This document shows, one piece after another, positions 7,560-12,907 of a DNA stretch of 14,925 nt (position 1 is the first letter of the stretch; every line of letters begins with the position of its first letter). The DNA lies in contig JAZTYY010000085.1 of NCBI GenBank assembly GCA_045637205.1, forward strand, positions 1 to 14,925, written 5' to 3'. The notes beneath the pieces are model-generated. The model ran no database searches and was not told the origin of the DNA. It was given only the letters and a program-made list of their open reading frames with translations. The position numbers and the translations under genes are program-made. The stretch comes from RGIG4608 sp045637205 (GTDB lineage Bacteria; Bacillota; Clostridia; Oscillospirales; CAG-272).

Positions 7560-7581
7560 CGCCCGAAAGGAGGACTTTATT

Positions 7582-8232
7582 ATGAATTTCAAAATGAACA
7601 AAACAAAACTCATCGCTAGGATGATGCTCTTGGTGCTTTTGGTGACGAGTGCATTTAGCTTTGTGGGGTGTGCTGAAAAAGGAAAATATATGTATATTTC
7701 AACATGTACACAAGTCGGGGGAATAAATTCAGTTGCATATATTTCTGATACTGAATTTGATATTGCTAATGTTAATGTTAATCTTTATTATGGAGTACAC
7801 GAATTAAATTATTTGGGACAAATCAGTTCTAATCCCAAAGAAAATTTTCCCGAAATATACCAGAATTGCAAATTTATATTATCAATATGTGTATGTAATG
7901 CTATACACAAATATGAGGCTTATAAAGGTGAATGCTGTGTGGAACTAAAAACAGTAAGCGAAGAGGAACTTTTTTCTAAGGATTTTGGTTACATTGATAC
8001 TCCTTTTTTTATCAGTAATGGAGTGATATTTATGCACGGAGAAAATATACAAATACCAAGTGAAATGTTTGATAAGGATTCTGGCACTGTGCATTTATTG
8101 ATTAATCTTTTTACATCTAAAAAGAATACTATTGAAACAGGTAATAATATGCCACTAGTTCAAAGTTTTATTAACTTAAGATATCAAAAAAAAGATAACG
8201 ATAAAATAGTACTTTCTGGTTATCGGCAATAG
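7582..8232 (+). CDS. Putative lipoprotein of unknown function
   Basis: A 216-aa protein I do not recognise. It has a basic N-terminus, a hydrophobic core (about 13-26) and a lipobox-like FVGC, so Cys30 would be lipidated after signal peptidase II cleavage and the protein held on the outer face of the membrane. The mature part is rich in Tyr, Asn, Ile and Ser, with a probable beta-rich character and four further cysteines near its middle (in QNCKFILSICVCN and GECCVEL). No conserved domain is evident. The ATG has a near-perfect AAAGGAGG (7566-7573) eight bases upstream. It is more AT-rich than the core genes around it, which would suit accessory DNA. The small secreted-protein gene starts 25 bases later, and the two probably share the promoter at 7442. 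Confidence 0.75.
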   Translation: MNFKMNKTKLIARMMLLVLLVTSAFSFVGCAEKGKYMYISTCTQVGGINSVAYISDTEFDIANVNVNLYYGVHELNYLGQISSNPKENFPEIYQNCKFILSICVCNAIHKYEAYKGECCVELKTVSEEELFSKDFGYIDTPFFISNGVIFMHGENIQIPSEMFDKDSGTVHLLINLFTSKKNTIETGNNMPLVQSFINLRYQKKDNDKIVLSGYRQ

Positions 8233-8257
8233 AGATTTTTGAAGAGGGAAATATACA

Positions 8258-8473
8258 GTGAAAAGATATTGTAAAATTGTTGCGACAGCATTAATATTAA
8301 TAGCAATAATTGAATTATTTGGTATAATGAATACACAAAACACAAAAGTTGTAGCGGTAGAAAATAGTAGTATTCTCGAGTTGCCGAAACTAAAACCAAG
8401 TTTTTCACATTTGAATATTAATATTTATGATTCGTTCAGGCGGTGGAGGAATCACCCCCGTATTGCCAACTAA
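8258..8473 (+). CDS. Small secreted/membrane protein, apparently frameshifted near the C-terminus
   Basis: A 71-aa frame with a GTG start, AGAGGG (8243-8248) nine bases upstream and a clear hydrophobic segment (about residues 7-24, signal or anchor). I do not recognise it. The last residues in this frame (RRWRNHPRIAN) look out of character. In the +1 frame from about 8415 the same DNA reads RSGGGGITPVLPTKK followed by an acidic end, stopping with TAA at 8502-8504. That stop is immediately before the terminator. A one-base shift somewhere in 8414-8435 would give a protein of about 82 aa. This may be a real mutation, a sequence error or a programmed shift; there is no long homopolymer at the site. 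It is probably co-transcribed with the lipoprotein gene. Confidence 0.55.
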   Translation: MKRYCKIVATALILIAIIELFGIMNTQNTKVVAVENSSILELPKLKPSFSHLNINIYDSFRRWRNHPRIAN

Positions 8474-8504
8474 AAAGAACGACATCGAAGAAGAAAGCAA
8501 ATAA

Positions 8505-8543
8505 ACAAAATTATCCCCCAAGCGTGTGCTTGGGGGATTTTGT
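8505..8543. terminator. Terminator ending the secreted-protein cassette (and possibly the opposing gene)
   Basis: A 10-bp perfect GC-rich stem TCCCCCAAGC (8514-8523) with GCTTGGGGGA (8528-8537), loop GTGT, flanked by ACAAAA on one side and TTTTGT on the other. The symmetry allows use from both strands, and the opposing gene ends at 8552. Confidence 0.92.
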
Positions 8544-8551
8544 GCTAGATT

Positions 8552-8839
8552 TTATTTTGTGCCGAGCTCTCTTTCAAGCCAAACAAGGCCGAGAGAGAAC
8601 GCGTCATAAAGACCTGATTTTTCACCCTGCTTAATGATTTTGTTAGGGTCTTGTGAATCAATAACCTGAATGAAAATTTTGTCTGGAAGGTCCTCACCGC
8701 TTGCTTCGTCCTTTTGGTAGGACATGATTTCAAGAAGTAAAAAGCATTTTTCTGTCTTGTCACCATAGCAAATTGTGTTACCCTCACGCACTAAGGGTCT
8801 ATCTTTATATTCTAAATATTTTCCTTCTACAAGTTCCAT
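8552..8839 (-). CDS. Small conserved-looking cytoplasmic protein of unknown function
   Basis: A 95-aa soluble protein with no signal peptide or membrane segment and mixed charge. I cannot assign it to a named family. The composition (alternating hydrophobic and charged stretches, such as KCFLLLEIM and KIFIQVID) suggests a small alpha/beta fold. An ATG at 8854 gives five more residues, but GGAGG (8848-8852) lies eight bases before the ATG at 8839 and would overlap the longer reading, so 8839 is preferred. It has its own promoter (8872-8900), which lies between the rpe stop and this gene, and it ends at the shared terminator at 8505-8543. It looks like a single-gene unit. Confidence 0.8.
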   Translation of the reverse strand: MELVEGKYLEYKDRPLVREGNTICYGDKTEKCFLLLEIMSYQKDEASGEDLPDKIFIQVIDSQDPNKIIKQGEKSGLYDAFSLGLVWLERELGTK

Positions 8840-8871
8840 ATATATTTCCTCCATTAAATGTATTACAGTTT

Positions 8872-8900
8872 AGTATATCACAAAAGACGCGATAAGTCAA
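8872..8900 (-). promoter_or_regulatory. Sigma-A promoter of the small protein gene
   Basis: On the minus strand, TTGACT (8895-8900) and TATACT (8872-8877) are separated by 17 bases, with TG one base before the -10 (extended type). It sits just past the rpe stop codon. Confidence 0.82.
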
Positions 8901-8903
8901 GTG

Positions 8904-9623
8904 TTATCGAGTTTTTACTATTTTTGTTGATTTTGATGTCTTTGTAATTATGGTTGTTTGCTCAGTGATGGGTTGGGGCTCTTCGCGCATTTTCTTAATT
9001 ACATGCGCAGGTGTTTTTGAGCCGAAGATTGCTGAGCCTGCAACAAGCACGTTGGCTCCTGCCTCAACTGCTGAGAAGGCATTTCGTTCATTGATACCGC
9101 CGTCAACCTCAATGTTGATGTCGATTTTCTTCTCGTCAACATATTTTTTAATGGTGCGCACCTTATCAAGCATATCTGCCATCATTTCTTGACCACCAAA
9201 GCCCGGTTCAACTGTCATAACAAGAACCATATCAACCATGCTAAGATAGGGCAAAACTGCCTCAACAGGAGTTGAAGGGGAAATAGCAACACCTGCCTTC
9301 ATGTCATAGTCCTTGATTTTTTGAATGGCATCCTTGGGACGTGAAGTGCTTTCAAGGTGGATTGTAATGCAGTCAGCGCCTGCGCGAACAAAATGCTCTA
9401 TGTAGCGCTGTGGATTTTTTATCATAAGGTGAACGTCAAAAAACAATTTTGTCTTTTTTCTGATGGACGCGATAACGGGTGCTCCAAAGCTGATATTGGG
9501 CACGAATGCACCATCCATAACGTCAAGGTGCAAATAATTTGCCCCCGCCTGACGAACTCTTTCTATTTCTTTTTCAAGGTTGGCAAAATCTGCCGCAAGA
9601 AGTGAAGGCGCGATATATATCAT
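8904..9623 (-). CDS. rpe: Ribulose-phosphate 3-epimerase
   Basis: Interconverts D-ribulose 5-phosphate and D-xylulose 5-phosphate in the pentose phosphate pathway; a cytoplasmic, metal-dependent TIM barrel. Visible motifs are IAPSLLAADF (Ser7), HLDVMDG (His32, Asp34), DVHLMI (His65), VEPGFGGQ (139-146) and EVDGGI (Asp174), covering the metal ligands and acid/base pair. The core ends near residue 213. A Thr/Lys-rich tail of about 25 residues follows, which makes the 239-aa protein longer than the usual 215-225. The ATG has AGGAG seven bases upstream. A 136-base gap separates it from ispF, so it may have its own promoter or be read through from the operon. RpiB, the partner pentose-phosphate isomerase, is encoded in the same run. 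Confidence 0.95.
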   Translation of the reverse strand: MIYIAPSLLAADFANLEKEIERVRQAGANYLHLDVMDGAFVPNISFGAPVIASIRKKTKLFFDVHLMIKNPQRYIEHFVRAGADCITIHLESTSRPKDAIQKIKDYDMKAGVAISPSTPVEAVLPYLSMVDMVLVMTVEPGFGGQEMMADMLDKVRTIKKYVDEKKIDINIEVDGGINERNAFSAVEAGANVLVAGSAIFGSKTPAHVIKKMREEPQPITEQTTIITKTSKSTKIVKTR

Positions 9624-9723
9624 AATTTATCTCCTTTTCTTTTTGAAAATTTATGTCGAATTTTTATTCCTTAGCATAAAATATTAACAAAATCAGTAAC
9701 AAGAATTGCGCCGCGGAATACAA

Positions 9724-9753
9724 ATTCTAAAGAAGTGAGTGAGCTTTGTGCAA
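9724..9753 (-). promoter_or_regulatory. Candidate promoter of rpe
   Basis: On the minus strand, TTGCAC (9748-9753) and TAGAAT (9724-9729) are 18 bases apart in the 136-base ispF-rpe gap. The -35 lies right at the ispF stop. It would leave a leader of about 95 bases. I see no clear terminator in this gap, so read-through from ispF is equally possible. Confidence 0.35.
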
Positions 9754-9759
9754 TTGCTT

Positions 9760-10239
9760 TTACTTTTTATATACAAGGCACACGGCATGAGCCGCGATGC
9801 CTTTTTCTTCACCTGTGAAGCCGAGCTTTTCTTCAGTCGTTGCTTTAACACTCACTGATTCGAGCTCAATTTCAAGTGCACGCGCGATGTTGAGGCGCAT
9901 TTGTGGAATATAGGGCGCAAGCTTTGGCGCTTGTGCCAAAATTGTGGCATCGACATTGCCTACCTCATATCCCTTAGCCTTTACAAGCTCGTAAACGCAA
10001 GCTAAAAGCTCAAGGCTATCAGCACCGCGATATTCCTCGTCGGTATCGGGAAAATGCTTTCCGATATCACCAAGTGCAAGCGCACCGAGAAGGGAATCAC
10101 TTATCGCGTGGAGGAGTACGTCCGCATCTGAGTGTCCCAAAAGACCGATGTGGTGGGGAATGCTTACTCCACCAAGAATCAAATCCCTGCCTTCGACGAG
10201 TCTATGAACGTCATATCCGTGACCGATTCGAATATTCAT
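9760..10239 (-). CDS. ispF: 2-C-methyl-D-erythritol 2,4-cyclodiphosphate synthase
   Basis: Fifth enzyme of the MEP isoprenoid pathway; converts the CDP-methylerythritol 2-phosphate intermediate to the cyclic diphosphate with release of CMP, as a trimer. The 159-aa length is typical. Visible motifs are GHGYDVHR (zinc ligands Asp10 and His12), LLGHSDADVLLHAI (His44 as third ligand), DIGKHFPDT, and KATTEEKLGFTG near the C-terminus, the CDP-binding and family signature region. The ATG overlaps the ispD stop as ATGA, with GGGAGG in the end of ispD at good spacing, so translation is probably coupled. Gene order ispD-ispF is common in bacteria; no IspDF fusion is present here. Confidence 0.96.
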   Translation of the reverse strand: MNIRIGHGYDVHRLVEGRDLILGGVSIPHHIGLLGHSDADVLLHAISDSLLGALALGDIGKHFPDTDEEYRGADSLELLACVYELVKAKGYEVGNVDATILAQAPKLAPYIPQMRLNIARALEIELESVSVKATTEEKLGFTGEEKGIAAHAVCLVYKK

Positions 10240-11000
10240 AAGCTTTCCTCCCTTGATTTTAATATTGCAAGTGCGAGTGGAAGATCCTCACGCGTGGTGA
10301 TTTTAATATTGTTTCGTCCGCACTCAACAAGCTGAATGTGAGCCCCAAGTGCTTCAACAAGTGAGTTATCGTCCGTCACCTCAAGCTGCTCCATCTCGGC
10401 TTTTTTGAGAGCCAATTCATAGGTTTCAACCTTAAATACCTGTGGAGTTTGCGCAAGCCAAACGTGGTTGCGATTTGCTGAGCCTGTGATGAGCTTGTTT
10501 TTGCCGTTTGAAAGCTTGATTGAGTCAATGGCTCTCGTAGCGGCGGTTGCGCCACCGACCTTATATGCCACCGTGCAAACCGATTCGATTTGTGAAGGTG
10601 TTATAAGGCAGCGCGCTCCGTCGTGAATTGCGACGAATTTTGACTCCTTGTCTATTGCCAAAAAGCCGTTTTTAACGGATTCCTGACGAGTTGCACCACC
10701 ACTTACCAAGCGTGTGAACTTTTTAAATTTATAGCGTTTTTGGAATTCCTTATAGGTGTCGAATTCTTCCGGCCTTGCAACGACTACGATTTCACTGATG
10801 TATTCGCATTCGTCGAATGCCATCATGGTTCGTACTATAACGGGGATGTTATCAAGCACAATCATTTGCTTTGATATGCCATCTCCCATTCGTGTGGAGT
10901 TGCCCGATGCCACGATAATGGCGCTTGTGGGCTGTATTCTATCTTTGAATCCACACACAGCACGAACTGTGTCTGTTATTTTGTGTACAAAATTGCCCAT
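10236..11000 (-). CDS. ispD: 2-C-methyl-D-erythritol 4-phosphate cytidylyltransferase
   Basis: Third enzyme of the MEP pathway; couples CTP to methylerythritol 4-phosphate. The Rossmann-like nucleotidyltransferase core begins near residue 25. Visible motifs are AIIVASGNSTRMG...SKQ (CTP-binding loop, Arg37 and Lys44), GGATRQESVKNG, AIHDGAR (124-130), WLAQTPQVF and TDDNSLVE. The usual AAG in the CTP loop is ASG here. The protein is 254 aa, with an N-terminal extension of about 25 residues lacking in most homologues; CTCC (11007-11010, read as GGAG) six bases before the ATG supports this longer start. It overlaps ispF by four bases and follows rpiB by 49 bases. Confidence 0.94.
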   Translation of the reverse strand: MGNFVHKITDTVRAVCGFKDRIQPTSAIIVASGNSTRMGDGISKQMIVLDNIPVIVRTMMAFDECEYISEIVVVARPEEFDTYKEFQKRYKFKKFTRLVSGGATRQESVKNGFLAIDKESKFVAIHDGARCLITPSQIESVCTVAYKVGGATAATRAIDSIKLSNGKNKLITGSANRNHVWLAQTPQVFKVETYELALKKAEMEQLEVTDDNSLVEALGAHIQLVECGRNNIKITTREDLPLALAILKSREESL

Positions 11001-11049
11001 TTGGGACTCCTTTCGTTATAGGTTACATTCTTTTCTTTGTGACAAATTT

Positions 11050-11502
11050 TTAAAGCATTTTCCCGTTCTCTATATCTTCGATAAGGGACAATCTTTTAAT
11101 ATGTCTATCTCCCTCGAATTCGGCATTAATGAATGCTTCAACAAGGTCTATGCCAAGTCCTTCACCAACAACTCTTGCGCCAATGCAAAGCACGTTCGCG
11201 TCATTGTGGAGACGTGTAAGACGAGCTGAAAAGGTGTCGGAGCAGCAAGCGGCACGAATGCCTTTGTGCTTATTTGCAGCCATGCTCATTCCAATTCCTG
11301 TGCCACACACGAGAATGCCAAGCTCGGCTTCGTTATTTTGAATTTTTGTGCAAAGTCGACTTGCAAAAATGGGATAGTCACAGCTTTCGGGAGAGTTTGT
11401 TCCAACGTCGATTACTGCATATCCACGATTTTCAAGGTGCACTTTGATTTTATTCTTAAGTTCAAATCCGCCGTGGTCGGCGCCAAGTACGATAGTTTTC
11501 AT
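11050..11502 (-). CDS. rpiB: Ribose 5-phosphate isomerase B
   Basis: Interconverts D-ribose 5-phosphate and D-ribulose 5-phosphate (LacA/RpiB family), a cytoplasmic dimer. The 150-aa length is typical. Visible motifs are GADHGG (Asp9, His10), DYP (42-44), CGTGIGMSMAANK (66-78, with Cys66 as the expected catalytic base and the GTGIG phosphate-binding loop) and HNDANVLCIGAR (His99). The gene begins eight bases after the tsaB stop. A GAAAGGT in the end of tsaB is the only ribosome site, at a rather long spacing of about 12 bases, so translational coupling is likely. A sugar-phosphate isomerase with shifted preference (allose 6-phosphate or galactose 6-phosphate) is less likely given the rpe neighbour. 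Confidence 0.95.
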   Translation of the reverse strand: MKTIVLGADHGGFELKNKIKVHLENRGYAVIDVGTNSPESCDYPIFASRLCTKIQNNEAELGILVCGTGIGMSMAANKHKGIRAACCSDTFSARLTRLHNDANVLCIGARVVGEGLGIDLVEAFINAEFEGDRHIKRLSLIEDIENGKML

Positions 11503-11510
11503 AGCAATTA

Positions 11511-12221
11511 TTAACCTTTCTTTTCTGCCTCAAGACGTTCAAGACGCTCTCTTTCAGCTTGAGATGCGCGAAGATATACGGGGGAGAGCTCAATATCGGT
11601 TGTGAGTAGCTCCATACGTGCCGCCTCAAGTGCGCAAAGAGCAACTGAATATGCGCTTTGGTACTGGGCAATCAATGGTGTATCCTCAGTTTCAATCTTT
11701 GAAAAAGCATTTTTTGCGATATCGTAACCGTCACCGCAAAGGTATATTTTCTTATCTGCATATTTTTTAAGCTCTTCTTCAAGGTCGAACACGGAAATAA
11801 GTCTATCCTCGCAAATGCGAGTAAGCTTTCCATTTTCGCAAAGGAAAAGGGCATTATAAAGCTGACTTCTGCGCGCGTTCATTACCGGGCAAACGATTCC
11901 GTTTGCGTAAAGAAGGTTGTGGGCAAGCGCGTCAAGGCTTGACACGGGAGCGCAGGGCTTGTTGCGATTAAAGGCAAGTCCTTTAATTGTTGCAGCGCCA
12001 ATTCTTACGCCGGTGAAAGATCCAGGGCCTGCCGCACACGCGAAAAGGTCTATGTCATCAACAGTGAGCTTTAAAACCTTTAATGATGACTCAATCATGG
12101 GGAGCAAGGTTTCACTGTGAGTGTTGCCGTTGTTTATTGAAAACTGTGCAAGTAGCTTTTCGTTTTCAGTTATTGCAACTGTTGAAACAATTGCAGTTGA
12201 ATCAAGAGATAAAATTTTCAT
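11511..12221 (-). CDS. tsaB: tRNA threonylcarbamoyladenosine biosynthesis protein TsaB
   Basis: Non-catalytic ASKHA-fold partner of TsaD in the machinery that adds the t6A modification at position 37 of ANN-decoding tRNAs. The 236-aa length is in the usual range. Visible motifs are LSLDSTA (4-10), HSETLLPMI (35-43) and AAGPGSFTGVRIG (63-75), the family signature, and a C-terminal PVYLRASQAERER. The gene starts ten bases after tsaE; AAGGAG overlaps the tsaE stop codon and sets the start. TsaD, the catalytic partner, is not in this window. The tsaE-tsaB adjacency is a standard arrangement and supports both calls. Confidence 0.95.
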   Translation of the reverse strand: MKILSLDSTAIVSTVAITENEKLLAQFSINNGNTHSETLLPMIESSLKVLKLTVDDIDLFACAAGPGSFTGVRIGAATIKGLAFNRNKPCAPVSSLDALAHNLLYANGIVCPVMNARRSQLYNALFLCENGKLTRICEDRLISVFDLEEELKKYADKKIYLCGDGYDIAKNAFSKIETEDTPLIAQYQSAYSVALCALEAARMELLTTDIELSPVYLRASQAERERLERLEAEKKG

Positions 12222-12231
12222 ATTGATCTCC

Positions 12232-12684
12232 TTAATTTTGTGTTATCTTAATACATCTTTCGTCGGGAATATCGAGGTTAGTTTTTGTGATTTCAACCCT
12301 GATGTGCTCATCGGGGATGGCATAGGGGATATTCTCACTCCACTCGACAAGGCAAATTGAACCGTCGTCGAGGTAGTCGTAATAGCCGATGGAATAGAGG
12401 TCATCCTCGTCGGTGATGCGATACATATCGAAGTGGAATAGCCTGCGACCACTTGTTGAGGGGTACTCGTTAACGAGGGCGAATGTTGGTGAACGAACGA
12501 GCGCATTGGGAGAGAAGACCTTGGTAAATCCACGAACGAATGCGGTTTTTCCAACTCCCAAATCACCGTAAAGTGCGATGAATGGTGGAATGCTGAGGTC
12601 TTTTTTAAGCTCACTTGCAATTTCGAAGCCAACCGCCTCGGTTTCCTCAGGTGAATGTGTTATAATTTCTTTCAAAATTGCCAT
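12232..12684 (-). CDS. tsaE: tRNA threonylcarbamoyladenosine biosynthesis ATPase TsaE
   Basis: P-loop ATPase that assists the TsaB-TsaD complex in t6A synthesis. The 150-aa length is normal. Visible motifs are the Walker A GDLGVGKT (40-47), RSPTFALVNEY (64-74), HFDMYR (84-89) and CLVEWSENIP (111-120). I chose the ATG at 12684, one base after the DUF896 stop (TAA T ATG), because it gives the standard N-terminus. A start 35 codons upstream would run inside the DUF896 gene in another frame. The ribosome site is weak (AAAGAAAT), so re-initiation after the DUF896 stop is the likely mode. Confidence 0.95.
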   Translation of the reverse strand: MAILKEIITHSPEETEAVGFEIASELKKDLSIPPFIALYGDLGVGKTAFVRGFTKVFSPNALVRSPTFALVNEYPSTSGRRLFHFDMYRITDEDDLYSIGYYDYLDDGSICLVEWSENIPYAIPDEHIRVEITKTNLDIPDERCIKITQN

Positions 12685-12685
12685 A

Positions 12686-12898
12686 TTATTTCTTTTTTGC
12701 AACCTCGGTGAACTTTTTCTTTGTTCCGTCGGGATACTGCACAACTGTGCTTTCAAGCTGAGCGCCAAAGGATGCTCGAATTTCGGCAACGTACTCCATT
12801 CTAAGCGCGTGCTGTTCAGCCTTTTCTTCTTCTGTGAGCTCGCGAACCTTTTGCTCGTGAGCGTAATATTTTATTTTATCAAGCTTAGCTTTTTCCAT
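12686..12898 (-). CDS. DUF896 / UPF0291 family protein (YnzC-like)
   Basis: A 70-aa basic cytoplasmic protein of a Firmicutes family whose role is unknown to me. The predicted structure is a short helical hairpin. The family pattern is visible as ELTEEEKAEQHALRMEY (20-36) followed by an IRASFGAQLE segment. The C-terminus is Lys-rich. AAGGAG, overlapping the ABC transporter stop codon, lies before the ATG at 12898. It sits nine bases after the ABC gene and one base before tsaE, a tight position that suggests co-transcription. The association with the t6A genes does not by itself prove a shared role. Confidence 0.88.
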   Translation of the reverse strand: MEKAKLDKIKYYAHEQKVRELTEEEKAEQHALRMEYVAEIRASFGAQLESTVVQYPDGTKKKFTEVAKKK

Positions 12899-12907
12899 TT
12901 TGACTCC

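Noticed and set aside
7561..7581. Known riboswitch (fluoride, preQ1 or ZTP type) in the lipoprotein leader
   Set aside because: None of the core motifs I know for these classes is visible, and the downstream gene is not a typical target.
7582..8473. Toxin-antitoxin or bacteriocin-immunity pair
   Set aside because: The size and secretion signals are compatible, but there is no leader-peptide cleavage motif, processing enzyme or recognised toxin fold, so the call would be speculation.
8443..8634. 63-aa plus-strand frame over the end of the small secreted gene
   Set aside because: It runs through the strong terminator at 8505-8543 and into the opposing gene, has no ribosome site and looks like a shadow frame.
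10756..11229. 157-aa plus-strand frame
   Set aside because: It is antisense to ispD and rpiB, both of which show intact catalytic motifs; no ribosome site or family signature is seen.
12685..12789. 35-residue longer N-terminus for TsaE
   Set aside because: It lies entirely within the DUF896 gene in another frame, and the ATG at 12684 gives the normal family N-terminus.
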